From the NCBI GenBank assembly GCA_026391415.1, contig JAPLEL010000028.1, forward strand, positions 1 to 32,948: DNA of 32,948 bases, written 5' to 3'. The translations under genes and the position numbers were made by a program. This document shows positions 1 to 9,622 of the stretch, piece by piece. Source of the stretch: Bacteroidota bacterium. GTDB taxonomy: Bacteria; Bacteroidota; Bacteroidia; Chitinophagales; Chitinophagaceae. The notes under the pieces were generated by a model. The model was not told the origin of the DNA. It worked only from the letters and a program-made list of their open reading frames with translations, and did not search any database. Position 1 is the stretch's first letter. Each line of letters begins with the position of its first letter.

Positions 1-156
1 GGTGCACACCATACTTGTTATAGCCAAAACTTGTCTTCAGAACATTTAGAAGACTTTGCAGAAATGGCTGGCATTGAGTACTTATTAATTGGAAAAGAAA
101 CCCACCTATACCAATTTAAAAATGAATTACGTTGGAATGAAACTTTTTATAAATAA
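1..156 (+). CDS. araA: L-arabinose isomerase, C-terminal fragment (cut by window edge)
   Basis: Frame 1 is open from the left edge to a TAA at 154-156 and encodes the last 51 residues of a longer protein. The fragment begins GAHHT, contains EDFAEMAGIEY and ends with NELRWNETFYK. From memory this matches the end of bacterial AraA, where E. coli has GGAHHT, RQFAEMHDIE and DALRWNEVYY in the same order. AraA is cytoplasmic and converts L-arabinose to L-ribulose, the first step of arabinose catabolism. The His pair belongs to the C-terminal domain. The sugar symporter starts 54 bases downstream on the same strand, which fits an arabinose uptake and catabolism operon. Active-site Glu residues lie outside the window and cannot be checked. 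Confidence 0.88.
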   Translation, partial: GAHHTCYSQNLSSEHLEDFAEMAGIEYLLIGKETHLYQFKNELRWNETFYK

Positions 157-210
157 ATTGTAACGCAGAAAATTTTAAACAAAAATTAAAACTCCCAAAA
201 TTGCTTGCCC

Positions 211-1911
211 ATGAACAGTAAACTAGCCACCATCGACTATGTTATTTTTCTCATCTATTTCTTGATTGTATCAGGATATGGTTACTGGATTTATAAGAGA
301 AAAAAGAAAGGTACAATGGATACCAAAGACTTTTTTCTTGCAGAAGGATCGCTTACTTGGTGGGCCATTGGCGCCTCATTAATCGCTTCAAATATTTCTG
401 CAGAGCAATTCATTGGAATGAGCGGAAACGGCTTCTTTGTGGGTATTGCAGTGGCTTCTTATGAGTGGATAGCTGCTATTGCTTTAATTATTATTGCAAT
501 TTGGTTTATGCCAGTGTATTTAAAGAACCATATTTTCACTATGCCACAGTTCTTAAAAACTAGGTATAATGAATCAGTGAGTTTGGTTATGACCATTTTT
601 TGGTTATTCCTATATGTGTTTGTAAACATTACTTCCATTATGTTTTTGGGAGCAACCGCTATTAATAATTTAACTGGTGGAACCAATTTACACTTGGTAA
701 TGTTATTATTAGCTGTTTTTGCTATTTTCATTACACTAGGCGGTATGAAAGTTATTGGTTACACCGATATTATTCAGGTAGCTGTTTTAATTATTGGCGG
801 TTTAGCAACAACTTATATAGCCTTAACATTAGTAAGTGAAAAATTCGGACTAGGGAAAGATGCTATTGCTGGATTCAACCAGTTATTAGTGCAAGCACCA
901 GACCATTTTCATATGATGCTAGAAAAACCAACTGCTACTACTCCTCAAGGTGAGATAAACAAATACTTGATTTTACCAGGCTTAACCATGTATTTTGCTG
1001 GTCAATGGATTGTGAATTTGAACTACTGGGGCTGTAATCAATACATCACTCAACGTGCATTAGGTGCAGATTTAAAAACTGCTAGAACAGGTATATTATT
1101 TGCAGGATTTTTAAAATTATTAATGCCTGTTATTGTAATGCTACCTGGTATTGCAGCTTATGTTTTGTATAAGAATGGTTCTTTACAACAAGAAATGAGC
1201 GCTGGCGGAAAATTCTTAACAGACAATGCCTATTCTTCTATTCTAGGATTTTTACCAACTGGCTTGAAAGGCTTGTCATTAGCGGCTTTAACTGCGGCTA
1301 TTGTAGCTTCTTTGGCTGGTAAGGCAAATAGTATTTCAACCATATTTACACTTGATTTGTATAAAAAATACATCAATACCAATGCTAGCGAAAAGAAAAT
1401 GGTATGGGTTGGTAGGGTTGCTATTTTAGCAGCTATGGCGCTATCTATTGTGTTCACTTGGGATGATTTATTAGGCATTGGTGGAGAAGGTGGATTTACC
1501 TTTATTCAAAAATATACAGGACTAATTAGCCCGGGTGTATTTGCCATGTTTATTTTAGGATTCTTTTGGAAGCGCACCACAGCTACCGCAGCAATTGTAG
1601 GTTTGATAACCGGATTCTTATTGGCCTTATTCTTTAACAATTATGCACCGCAAGTATTTGGTAACGAAACTTTGTTGTACACAGCGTTCCCGAATGGTAA
1701 AGGCGGATTTGAAATTCCTTTCTTAGTTGGAATGGGATGGTCATTCTTCTTTACAATGGTGGCAATGATTGGCGTAAGCTTAACCGGACCTGCTGTAAAC
1801 GCAAAAGCTTTTATCTTAGACAAAACCATGTTCAAATTATCACCAACGCATATGGCAATGGTGGTTACTACTTTAATTATCATTACATTATTGTATGTTA
1901 GATTCTGGTAG
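211..1911 (+). CDS. Sodium/sugar symporter, SSS (SGLT-like) family
   Basis: This 566-residue, strongly hydrophobic protein has about 14 predicted membrane segments, the usual size and topology for the solute:sodium symporter family. Recognisable segments are an N-terminal region with ASLIASNISAEQFIGM, a GYTDIIQVAVLIIGG helix and the NYWGCNQYITQRALGA stretch, all typical of SGLT-type sugar carriers such as Vibrio vSGLT. It should import a sugar across the inner membrane using the sodium gradient. ATG at 211 is chosen as start; an in-frame TTG lies two codons upstream at 205. It follows araA by 54 bases, so L-arabinose (or a related pentose or galactose) is the likely substrate by context, but substrate cannot be read from sequence alone. 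A strong terminator follows. Confidence 0.9.
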   Translation: MNSKLATIDYVIFLIYFLIVSGYGYWIYKRKKKGTMDTKDFFLAEGSLTWWAIGASLIASNISAEQFIGMSGNGFFVGIAVASYEWIAAIALIIIAIWFMPVYLKNHIFTMPQFLKTRYNESVSLVMTIFWLFLYVFVNITSIMFLGATAINNLTGGTNLHLVMLLLAVFAIFITLGGMKVIGYTDIIQVAVLIIGGLATTYIALTLVSEKFGLGKDAIAGFNQLLVQAPDHFHMMLEKPTATTPQGEINKYLILPGLTMYFAGQWIVNLNYWGCNQYITQRALGADLKTARTGILFAGFLKLLMPVIVMLPGIAAYVLYKNGSLQQEMSAGGKFLTDNAYSSILGFLPTGLKGLSLAALTAAIVASLAGKANSISTIFTLDLYKKYINTNASEKKMVWVGRVAILAAMALSIVFTWDDLLGIGGEGGFTFIQKYTGLISPGVFAMFILGFFWKRTTATAAIVGLITGFLLALFFNNYAPQVFGNETLLYTAFPNGKGGFEIPFLVGMGWSFFFTMVAMIGVSLTGPAVNAKAFILDKTMFKLSPTHMAMVVTTLIIITLLYVRFW

Positions 1912-1941
1912 AAATAACCAACTTTAAATAAAAGTTTTAAT

Positions 1942-1983
1942 AATAAAACAGGCTGTATCTTAAATGATACAGCCTGTTTTATT
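1942..1983. terminator. Strong bidirectional intrinsic terminator
   Basis: A perfect inverted repeat has an 18-bp stem (left arm 1942-1959, right arm 1966-1983) and a 6-base loop (TTAAAT). The core is GGCTGTATC / GATACAGCC, flanked by A-runs on the left and T-runs on the right. U-tracts therefore follow the hairpin on both strands. It lies between the + strand symporter gene and the - strand HAD gene and can end both transcripts. It resembles the hairpin at 21174-21211. Confidence 0.9.
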
Positions 1984-2102
1984 TTAGTACTTGACTATTA
2001 AATTAGTTGAAGCTTCAAGTAATTCTTTCAATTCAAAGTGTTTTAAATTAATACTTTGGATGAATTTAAGAACAACATAAAATACGAAATTTAAGCACAT
2101 TC

Positions 2103-2765
2103 TTATACTAATTTCTCAATATCTAATTCTCTATAATCTGTAATAAATTGTATGATATTATCATAGGCTGCAAACTCATGCGCTTCATGCATAGTGGTTA
2201 ATACTACTGCACGCATACCCGCTCTCTGAGCAGCTTCTACGCCTTTTGGTGCATCTTCAAATACAATACATTCTGCAGGCAATACACCCAATTCTGCTGC
2301 ACCTTTTAAATAAGTTTCTGGATCTGGTTTGCTTTCTATTACATCATCGGCACTTACAATAGAATCAAAATAATGTCGAAGGTCTAATCCGTCTAATACA
2401 AAATTGATATTGAATGGGATAGCGGCCGAGCCAATACCCATTTTAATATTTTTATTTTTTGTTGCCACTAAAAATCCAGACAAACCTTCAATTAATTTTA
2501 ATATGGGTCGGTATTCTGCTTGGTATCTTTTTTCTTTTTCTACAGACAACGTATTCATTTCTTCAAGTGAAAAACGATCCTTACCAAAAACGCGAATAAG
2601 CAATTCGGTATTTTTTCCATACATATGAAACTTCACTTCATCCCAAGTCATATTAGCACCCAAGTCATCGTTTAAAATATGAAACCAAGCTTTGTTATGG
2701 TAGTGCATATCGTCAATCATCGTTCCATTCAAATCAAATAAAAAAGCTTTTACAGGTAATCCCAT
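2103..2765 (-). CDS. HAD-superfamily hydrolase, beta-phosphoglucomutase-like, with DxN motif I
   Basis: This 220-residue protein has the HAD subfamily I layout: motif I FLFDLNGT (nucleophile D11), an alpha-helical cap (about residues 20-90), motif II GIGSAA (S113), motif III lysine in SKPDPE (K146) and motif IV FEDAPKG (E170, D171). Cap position and size fit beta-phosphoglucomutase and related sugar-phosphate phosphatases. Position 13, normally the second Asp of DxD that serves as acid/base, is Asn. Phosphatase or mutase activity may therefore be altered, or the protein may belong to a Bacteroidota subfamily in which Asn is usual. It lies 100 bases downstream of the GH95 gene on the same strand, so a role with sugar phosphates is plausible. 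The true substrate is unknown. Confidence 0.82.
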   Translation of the reverse strand: MGLPVKAFLFDLNGTMIDDMHYHNKAWFHILNDDLGANMTWDEVKFHMYGKNTELLIRVFGKDRFSLEEMNTLSVEKEKRYQAEYRPILKLIEGLSGFLVATKNKNIKMGIGSAAIPFNINFVLDGLDLRHYFDSIVSADDVIESKPDPETYLKGAAELGVLPAECIVFEDAPKGVEAAQRAGMRAVVLTTMHEAHEFAAYDNIIQFITDYRELDIEKLV

Positions 2766-2865
2766 TTTCGAAATTTATTTATAAATTTTAGTTGCTATTA
2801 ATAGTACTCATTCAAATCATTGATTCATCAACTGATTTATTAAAAACGCTATACAATCAAATGAT

Positions 2866-5331
2866 TTAATTCCCTTTCAATAATATTGTTTGATTTTTAA
2901 CGGTATTGAATTGTGCTAAATAATAACCATCAGTTGTTTTAGTACTGGTTGTTTTTATACCAATAACAGTTATTGGATTTTTCGTTCTCAATTTACACAA
3001 GCCGCCTTTCAAAGAAAAAATTCGGGCAGTTGATAATTTATTTTCCTTCCATTGAATATCTACTTCAAATGCACCCCTTGCACGCAAACCATTGATATCA
3101 CCCGATTTCCAAGCAGAAGGCAATGCAGGTAATAAATGGATTTCATTTAAATGACTCTGTAATAACATTTCTGTAATGCCCGATACCGCACCAAAATTTC
3201 CATCTATTTGAAATGGTGGATGCGCATCAAATAAATTGGCATACGAACCGCCACCTTTAGAATAATTAGTACCCGAAGTACTTACATACCTTAAAATATT
3301 TCGTAGTAATGAATAAGCATGATCTCCGTCTAATAACCTCGACCAGAAATTAATTTTCCAAGCCAAACTCCATCCAGTTCCTTCATCACCTCTTAGCTCT
3401 AATGTTTTTTTAGCAGCAGCAGCTAATGCAGGGGTGGTAATAGGCGAAATTTGTTTACCCGGATGCAAAGCAAATAATTGCGATACGTGTCGGTGATGCG
3501 GATCAACATCTTCCCAATCTTTGTACCACTCTTGCAAATTTCCCTTTGCGCCAATCTGCAGTGGGAATAATTTAGCATACCTTTCTGCTACCAGCGTTTG
3601 AAAGTTTTTGTCTATCCCTAATACCTTAGCAGCTGCAAGTGTATTGCTAAATAAATCACGAATAATAGACATATCCATTGTTGTAGCTACAGATACACTT
3701 CCTGTTTTTTTCTCGCCAAAAATAAAATCATTTTCAGGCGACATAGAAGGCATTGTTACCCATAATCCGCTACTGTCTTTTACCAACCAGTCTAGCGTAA
3801 ATTCAGTTGCACCTTTCATTACAGGATACCATTTTCTTAAAAAAGCAGTATCCATACTAAATAAATAATGCTCCCATAAATCTTGGCTCAACCAGTTGGC
3901 ACCCATACTCCAATTAGCCCATCTAGGATCTCCTTTGCCAAAATCTCCTACCGGATTAGACAAGCCCCAAATATCACTATTGTGGTGTGCCACCCAACCT
4001 TTCATATTATAAAACTCTTTGGCAGTAACAGCTCCAGTAACAGAAATACTTTTTATTAAATCAAATAATGGCGCATGCATTTCTGATAAATTGGTCATCT
4101 CTGCAGGCCAATAATTCATTTCTGTATTGATATTGATGGTATAATTAGAACTCCAAGGAGCTTTAAATTCTTTATTCCAAATACCTTGCAAATTTGCTGC
4201 AGTACCACCGGGCCTTGAACTAGAAATTAATAAGTACCTGCCAAATTGAAAATACAAGGACTCTAATAAAGGATCATCTGCGCCTTTTGTATAACCAATC
4301 AATCTTTCATCTGTTGGCTTTAAAGAATTTTCGGTTTGTTGGTTATTATTTAATGAAAAAGAAACCCTTTTAAAATAATGGTTAAAATCATTTAAATGAG
4401 TTGCTGTTAATTGTGCAAATGATTTCTTTGCCGCATTATTCAAATAGGATGAAACCAATTTTGATTCGTCTTTTCCTTCACTATCAGGGCATTTATCGAA
4501 CCCATTAAAACTAGTGGCTGCACTTACCAATAAAATAACTTCTGTTGCATGATTAATTTGAATACCTGTTGTATCCGTTATAATTTGACCATCTTTACTA
4601 ATGGCCCTTATTCGATAATCGAATCGCATACCATTACAACCACTAGCATCTGTATAACTGATAGGATTTTTTTTGTCTCGAACATAACTTGGAAAATTCA
4701 CACTCGGCGCCCTACCCTTAATGCCATATTCATTATTCGATACAACAATCGGCTGATTTTGCAAAAGTGACTTAGCTAAAATATGCAGGTTCAATTGACC
4801 CAGTTTGTCTGATTTTATTTTCACTACTATCACTTGGTCGGGTGCTGATACAAATATTTCTCTTGAATAATTAACGCCGCCAATTGTAAAACGGGTATTG
4901 GCTGTAGCAGTTGCTATATTTAAATCGCGGTAATAGTTAGTTGCATTGGTATCTACTAATTGTTGACGAATTACCAAATCTCCTAATGGCATATAACTCT
5001 CTGAATAAACACCTTGTAATTTTTTTGTTAACTGCTCGGCCAATTTATAGTCTTCCTTAAACAATGCTTCTCTAACCAGCGGCAATATTGATGGAGCTGC
5101 GGGATTCACATTGGTTTTAACTGGGCCACCACTCCATAAACTTGATTCGTTCAATTGAATCAACTCTTGGTTAATACCACCAAATACCATCGCGCCTAAT
5201 CTACCATTGCCAAGTGGCAGCGATTCCGTCCAAACTTTGGCAGGTTGTTTATACCATAACACAGCAGACTGTGCAGAAATATTTGAATAAAAAAATAGCA
5301 GAAATAAGCTAACAAATAAAGATTTATGCAT
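2866..5331 (-). CDS. Glycoside hydrolase family 95 (alpha-L-fucosidase / alpha-L-galactosidase type), secreted
   Basis: The protein has 821 residues, normal for GH95. A Sec signal peptide (residues 1 to about 21, ending SAQ) sends it to the periplasm or surface. The N-terminal beta-sandwich carries [19 protein letters not shown] and [11 protein letters not shown], a hallmark of GH95. The catalytic (alpha/alpha)6 barrel shows [12 protein letters not shown] (about residue 397), which holds the two Asn that assist the nucleophilic water in characterised GH95; SMSPEND (Glu near 530, proposed acid); and FQIDGNFG (Asp near 709). All key residues are present, so it should be active by inversion on alpha-1,2-linked L-fucose or L-galactose. 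It follows the DUF4442 gene by 91 bases and precedes the HAD gene by 100 bases. Nearby arabinose genes suggest plant-derived glycans, by inference only. Confidence 0.92.
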   Translation of the reverse strand: MHKSLFVSLFLLFFYSNISAQSAVLWYKQPAKVWTESLPLGNGRLGAMVFGGINQELIQLNESSLWSGGPVKTNVNPAAPSILPLVREALFKEDYKLAEQLTKKLQGVYSESYMPLGDLVIRQQLVDTNATNYYRDLNIATATANTRFTIGGVNYSREIFVSAPDQVIVVKIKSDKLGQLNLHILAKSLLQNQPIVVSNNEYGIKGRAPSVNFPSYVRDKKNPISYTDASGCNGMRFDYRIRAISKDGQIITDTTGIQINHATEVILLVSAATSFNGFDKCPDSEGKDESKLVSSYLNNAAKKSFAQLTATHLNDFNHYFKRVSFSLNNNQQTENSLKPTDERLIGYTKGADDPLLESLYFQFGRYLLISSSRPGGTAANLQGIWNKEFKAPWSSNYTININTEMNYWPAEMTNLSEMHAPLFDLIKSISVTGAVTAKEFYNMKGWVAHHNSDIWGLSNPVGDFGKGDPRWANWSMGANWLSQDLWEHYLFSMDTAFLRKWYPVMKGATEFTLDWLVKDSSGLWVTMPSMSPENDFIFGEKKTGSVSVATTMDMSIIRDLFSNTLAAAKVLGIDKNFQTLVAERYAKLFPLQIGAKGNLQEWYKDWEDVDPHHRHVSQLFALHPGKQISPITTPALAAAAKKTLELRGDEGTGWSLAWKINFWSRLLDGDHAYSLLRNILRYVSTSGTNYSKGGGSYANLFDAHPPFQIDGNFGAVSGITEMLLQSHLNEIHLLPALPSAWKSGDINGLRARGAFEVDIQWKENKLSTARIFSLKGGLCKLRTKNPITVIGIKTTSTKTTDGYYLAQFNTVKNQTILLKGN

Positions 5332-5422
5332 AAAATGAATTGATTATAAAATAAACTTAGCATGTTTTAATGCAGTAACTGTTCTTGCGGCATCATGAAA
5401 GGAAATATTCATTGAATCAATT

Positions 5423-5911
5423 TTATTTCTTTTTTGATTTAAAACTCCAAGTAAACCAAAATTCCGAAACCAATTCACCAGATTGATTTTTTCCAATAGA
5501 ATAACACACTAGCGTTTGACCATCACCTGTAATAACTGCTTGCTCAACAGCATTGGCAATTGCAGCACCATCATTACAGGTAAATGCAGTTCTGTCGGTT
5601 GCTTTTTTATGAAACTTTGCTTCCATGCCCACTACTAGCATACTTACAACAGGTTTTCGCTGGTATATCTGACCTATTGCCAATAATCCGGTGCTCATTT
5701 CGGCGGCCATTGATTGTGTGGCAAAATACATTGAATTAAATGGATTTTTATTAAACCATTTAAAGGGCACAGTAATCACAGATTTTTCTGTTTCCAATTC
5801 TTTAATACTTAATCCCGAAAAGAGCGCTGCAGGCAGTTTCATCAACATGAAAAATCGAAACTTCCATGAATTTGCCATGGTCTTTTTAAAATCTATAAAA
5901 TTGGGATTCAC
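5423..5911 (-). CDS. DUF4442 hotdog-fold protein, possible acyl-CoA thioesterase
   Basis: This cytoplasmic protein has 162 residues and no signal peptide or membrane segment. The pattern PFKWFNKNPFNSMYFATQ, followed by MAAEMSTGLLA, is typical of the DUF4442 family, which has the hotdog thioesterase fold with a central Glu on the long helix (here in AAEMSTG). The end of the protein has alternating hydrophobic beta strands (FWFTWSF). Family members are mostly uncharacterised; acyl-CoA or acyl-ACP hydrolysis is inferred from fold. It starts 11 bases after the thioredoxin-like gene, so the two are probably co-transcribed with the MlaE-type permease, which would suit a role in lipid handling. Confidence 0.75.
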   Translation of the reverse strand: MNPNFIDFKKTMANSWKFRFFMLMKLPAALFSGLSIKELETEKSVITVPFKWFNKNPFNSMYFATQSMAAEMSTGLLAIGQIYQRKPVVSMLVVGMEAKFHKKATDRTAFTCNDGAAIANAVEQAVITGDGQTLVCYSIGKNQSGELVSEFWFTWSFKSKKK

Positions 5912-5922
5912 AAAATTTCAAT

Positions 5923-6444
5923 TTATTTTGTTGCGTAATTTTTAGCATCTAATGCTCCCGGTCTCCAATCATTAAAAAAGTCTATTACTTTTCTTTTGTT
6001 ATAGCCTTTCCCTTCTTCTAAATAAGATGAATTTTGGGTATGTAATAATTTTCCGTTGCCGTCTAAAATTAAAAATACTGGAAAGCCAAAACGTTGTGCA
6101 TAACCATAACTAGCAAATACCGCATCGTTTTTATTTTCTTGGCTATAATTTAAATGATACACAATATAATTAGCATGAATAGCCGAATCCATTTGTTTGT
6201 CATTGGTAGTTGTCTTGTTAAAAAGTAAGCACCAACTGCACCAGTTTCCACCAGCCTGAATTAACACATGTTTATTGGCTTTTTTAGCTTCTTTAACTGC
6301 CATTGCAATTTCTTTTACTGCATCTGCATTGGGTGTATATAATTTAACGGTATCAACAGGCTTAGATAGTAATGCAACTGCTTGTGCTTCTGTTATTGTT
6401 GAAAAACCAATGACCATTAACAAAATAAATAATCCTTTTTTCAT
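5923..6444 (-). CDS. Secreted thioredoxin-like protein with CSWC motif
   Basis: This 173-residue protein has an N-terminal signal peptide (about residues 1-21, ending EAQA). The thioredoxin fold is shown by HVLIQAGGNWCSWCLLF with the redox pair C69-x-x-C72, then by FGFPVFLILDGNGKLL, which contains the cis-Pro strand and the turn typical of Thioredoxin_7-like domains. It is expected to act as a periplasmic disulfide reductase or exchanger; partners are not identifiable from sequence. It lies 28 bases downstream of the permease gene and 11 bases upstream of DUF4442, all on the same strand. A second secreted thioredoxin-fold gene follows the matching mlaF gene at 19614. Confidence 0.85.
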   Translation of the reverse strand: MKKGLFILLMVIGFSTITEAQAVALLSKPVDTVKLYTPNADAVKEIAMAVKEAKKANKHVLIQAGGNWCSWCLLFNKTTTNDKQMDSAIHANYIVYHLNYSQENKNDAVFASYGYAQRFGFPVFLILDGNGKLLHTQNSSYLEEGKGYNKRKVIDFFNDWRPGALDAKNYATK

Positions 6445-6472
6445 GTGTTATAATTTGTAGGTAAAAAATAAT

Positions 6473-7210
6473 TTATAATAGTATTGCAGCTAGTGCATAA
6501 TCAGCTACTAATATCAAAATGCAACTAACCACAACAGCACTAGTACTTGCTCTTCCAATTTCTAAAGCACCACCTTTAACATGGTACCCAAAATAGGCAG
6601 GCACCGAGCTTAAAATAAAAGCAAATGTATAAGATTTGTATAGTGCGAAATTGATATTGTACAAGTTTAAACTCTGCCGTAAACCCCTATCAAAAACATC
6701 ATTTGCAATAATGCCAGACAAAGCACCAGCTGTTCTTCCGCCCCAAATTCCTAATACCGCAGATATTATAATCAAGCAAGGAATTGTTACTAATGCGGCC
6801 AATATTTTTGGAAAAATTAAATAGCTCTTTGAATTAATTCCCATAATTTCTAGGGCATCAATTTGCTCGCTAATACGCATATTTCCTAATTCACTGGCAA
6901 TTTTACTGCCAACTACACCAGCTAATACAACACTTAATACAGTAGGCGATAATTCTAGAATAATACTATCCCGAACAATTTGCGCAACTGTAGACATCGG
7001 CACCAAAGGGCTTACTAATTGATAGGCTGTTTGAACAGTGGTTACTGCTCCTAAAAAAATGGAAATAATTACCACAATTGGCAATGCTCCAATACCAATT
7101 TCTACGCACTGATGTATAAATTCTTTCCAATACATGCGCCAGTTTTCGGGCTTGGTAAACATGCCTTTTAGCATTAATAAGTAAGCGCCAAAATGGGTAA
7201 AAAATGTCAT
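6473..7210 (-). CDS. mlaE: MlaE-family ABC transporter permease (lipid transport)
   Basis: The protein has 245 residues and about five or six membrane segments. It carries the MlaE/YrbE signature: an amphipathic N-terminal helix, IISIFLGAVTTVQTAYQL, SPTVLSVVLAGVVGSKIASELG, RISEQIDALEIMGINS and the closing GGALEIGRASTSAVV. MlaE forms the inner-membrane core of transporters that move phospholipids between the inner and outer membranes, working with the ATPase MlaF and an MCE-domain protein such as MlaD. The start is 9 bases after the maeB stop, so translation is probably linked. The only MlaF-type ATPase here lies about 11.6 kb away on the opposite strand (18810). No MCE-domain gene is in the window. 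Confidence 0.9.
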   Translation of the reverse strand: MTFFTHFGAYLLMLKGMFTKPENWRMYWKEFIHQCVEIGIGALPIVVIISIFLGAVTTVQTAYQLVSPLVPMSTVAQIVRDSIILELSPTVLSVVLAGVVGSKIASELGNMRISEQIDALEIMGINSKSYLIFPKILAALVTIPCLIIISAVLGIWGGRTAGALSGIIANDVFDRGLRQSLNLYNINFALYKSYTFAFILSSVPAYFGYHVKGGALEIGRASTSAVVVSCILILVADYALAAILL

Positions 7211-7219
7211 GCTATTTTT

Positions 7220-9562
7220 TTATTTCTTACGTTTTTTTAATCTTTTCCACCAACTACTTGTTTGTACCTGTGCATTTGTATCGCCCTTACATTTCAATTG
7301 GGCATCTACCACTGCAACAATTGCCATGTTTATAATATTACGAACACTGCTGCCTAATTGCAATACATGAACTGGTTTTTTTAGTCCCAATAAAATAGGT
7401 CCAATGGCATCTGCTCCCCCAATCTCTCTTAATAAATTATAGGTAACATTTCCAGAAGTTAAGTTTGGAAACATCAACACATTTACTTCTTCATTTACTA
7501 ATTCACTAAATGGATAATTATCGCGTAATATTTCTTTATTAAATGCTAAACTACCTTGCATTTCACCATCTACAATTAAAGATGGATTCCTTTGTTTTAA
7601 AATACGCGTTGCTTCTGCTACAAGTTTTGCTTCGGGAGAATCGCTACTTCCAAAATTGCTATAACTTAACATGGCAATTCTAGGAGTTAAATTAAAATTC
7701 CTCACCTCTTTTGCCACCATCATTGTAATGTCTGCTAACTCAACAGCAGTAGGATTAAAATTCACTGTGGTATCTGCTAAAAACAATGGCCCTTTTTTGG
7801 TTAATAGCAAATACATCCCTGCTATTTTTTTAACCCCTTCTTCTGTTCCTATAATTTGTAATGCAGGACGAATAGCTTCTGCATAGTTTTTAGTAAGTCC
7901 CGATAACATAGCATCTGCATCGCCGGTTTCTACCATCATACAACCAAAATGGTTGCGGTCTTTCATCATTTTAATACTCTCATAATGATTTACGCCACGT
8001 CTTTGCCTTTTCTTAAAAAACATTTCGGCATATAGCTCTCTCTTCGCTTCATTTTCATCACTCCTAGGATCGATAATTGGCAGGTCGGTTAAGTCAATAT
8101 TATTCTGTTCTGCAATGGCTCGAATTTTTATAGGATCACCTAATAAAATAGGATATGCTATACCCTCATCATATATAATACTTGCCGCTTTTAATATTTT
8201 AATATTGTCGGCTTCTGCAAATACCAAGCGCTTTGGCTCTTTTCTAGCTTTGTTACCAATCACACGCATCAATTGGTTGTCTAGTCCTAAGCGTTTATTT
8301 AATTCCAAAGCATAAGCATCCCAATTGGTAATTATTTTTTGAGCCACTCCCGAATCAATTGCTGCTTTTGCAACAGCAGGTGCAACAGTGGCTAATAACC
8401 TTGGATCTAAAGGCTTTGGAATGATATATTCAGGTCCAAAAGACATGTTCTGTTGGTTATAAGCCATGTTAACAATATCTGGCACTGCAGATTTTGCCAA
8501 ATCAGCCAAAGCCCTAACTGCTGCGAGTTTCATGGCTTCGTTAATTTGTTTTGCGCGTACGTCTAAAGCACCTCTAAAAATATATGGAAAGCCCAAAACA
8601 TTGTTTACTTGGTTGGGATAATCTGTTCTTCCAGTAGCCATTATCAAGTCTTTTCTAACAGCGGCTGCATCGGCATAGTTTATTTCAGGATCAGGATTGG
8701 CCATGGCAAAAACAATAGGATTTTTAGCCATTGATTTAACCATTTCTGGGGTAACCACATTGCCTACACTTAATCCTAAAAACACATCTGCATCCTTCAT
8801 GGCTGAGTCTAAATTCCAATCGGATTTTTTTACTGCAAATTTTTCTCTAATAGGTCCTAGATCTGTTCTGCCTTGGTGTAATACTCCGTCTTTATCAAAT
8901 ACAATAAAGTTTTCGTAACGCGCTCCTAGTGCAACATATAACTGAATACAAGCCATTGCTGCAGCGCCTGCACCGTTAATGACAAAACGAACTTTTTCAA
9001 TTTTCTTTTTTTGTAATTCTAGTGCATTTAGCATAGCGGCACTACTAATAATAGCTGTACCATGTTGGTCGTCGTGCATAACCGGAATATTCATTTGCTC
9101 TTTGAGCTTTTGTTCTATATAGAAACATTCCGGCGCCTTAATATCTTCTAGATTGATGCCCCCAAAAGTGGGCTCTAATGCTTTTACAATTTGAACAAAT
9201 TTTTCAGGATCTTTTTCATTGATTTCAATATCAAACACATCTATATCGGCAAATATTTTAAATAATACTGCCTTTCCCTCCATCACTGGCTTACTTGCAT
9301 CAGGACCAATATCACCTAGGCCCAAAACAGCCGTTCCATTGGTAATTACACCCACCAAATTGCCTTTGGCAGTGTACTTGTAAACATCTTCTATATTATT
9401 AAAAATTTCTTTGCATGGCTCGGCAACACCTGGGCTATACGCCAAACTCAAATCACGTTGTGTTTTAGCCTCTTTGGTAGGAACTACTTCAATTTTACCC
9501 GGGCGACCATTGGCATGGTATTCAAGTGCCTGTTCTTTTCTTAAATCAGCTTGTTTAGACAT
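7220..9562 (-). CDS. maeB: NADP-dependent malic enzyme with C-terminal phosphotransacetylase-like domain
   Basis: This 780-residue protein is close to the usual length of about 760 for MaeB. The N-terminal malic enzyme half shows YSPGVAEPC (catalytic Tyr near 42), [17 protein letters not shown] (catalytic Lys near 97), [11 protein letters not shown] (metal-binding E139/D140), MHDDQHGTA (D164/D165) and the nucleotide-binding glycine loop [15 protein letters not shown] (about 193-207). From about residue 440 to the end it matches phosphate acetyltransferase ([27 protein letters not shown]), a domain that is regulatory in MaeB enzymes. It converts malate to pyruvate and CO2 with formation of NADPH. 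It is followed by the permease gene after 9 bases and preceded by the amidohydrolase with a 60-base gap. Confidence 0.95.
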   Translation of the reverse strand: MSKQADLRKEQALEYHANGRPGKIEVVPTKEAKTQRDLSLAYSPGVAEPCKEIFNNIEDVYKYTAKGNLVGVITNGTAVLGLGDIGPDASKPVMEGKAVLFKIFADIDVFDIEINEKDPEKFVQIVKALEPTFGGINLEDIKAPECFYIEQKLKEQMNIPVMHDDQHGTAIISSAAMLNALELQKKKIEKVRFVINGAGAAAMACIQLYVALGARYENFIVFDKDGVLHQGRTDLGPIREKFAVKKSDWNLDSAMKDADVFLGLSVGNVVTPEMVKSMAKNPIVFAMANPDPEINYADAAAVRKDLIMATGRTDYPNQVNNVLGFPYIFRGALDVRAKQINEAMKLAAVRALADLAKSAVPDIVNMAYNQQNMSFGPEYIIPKPLDPRLLATVAPAVAKAAIDSGVAQKIITNWDAYALELNKRLGLDNQLMRVIGNKARKEPKRLVFAEADNIKILKAASIIYDEGIAYPILLGDPIKIRAIAEQNNIDLTDLPIIDPRSDENEAKRELYAEMFFKKRQRRGVNHYESIKMMKDRNHFGCMMVETGDADAMLSGLTKNYAEAIRPALQIIGTEEGVKKIAGMYLLLTKKGPLFLADTTVNFNPTAVELADITMMVAKEVRNFNLTPRIAMLSYSNFGSSDSPEAKLVAEATRILKQRNPSLIVDGEMQGSLAFNKEILRDNYPFSELVNEEVNVLMFPNLTSGNVTYNLLREIGGADAIGPILLGLKKPVHVLQLGSSVRNIINMAIVAVVDAQLKCKGDTNAQVQTSSWWKRLKKRKK

Positions 9563-9597
9563 AGTTTGTTTTTAAGCTTTCCAATCATCACAATTCA

Positions 9598-9605
9598 CAA
9601 AATTA
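9598..9605 (-). promoter_or_regulatory. Candidate Bacteroidota -7 element upstream of maeB
   Basis: On the - strand this reads TAATTTTG, a full match to the Bacteroidota -7 consensus TAnnTTTG, about 35 bases before the maeB ATG. I do not see a clear TTG-type -33 box at the usual spacing, and the region is AT-rich, so a chance match is possible. Confidence 0.35.
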
Positions 9606-9622
9606 CAATATAAAAAATTGCA

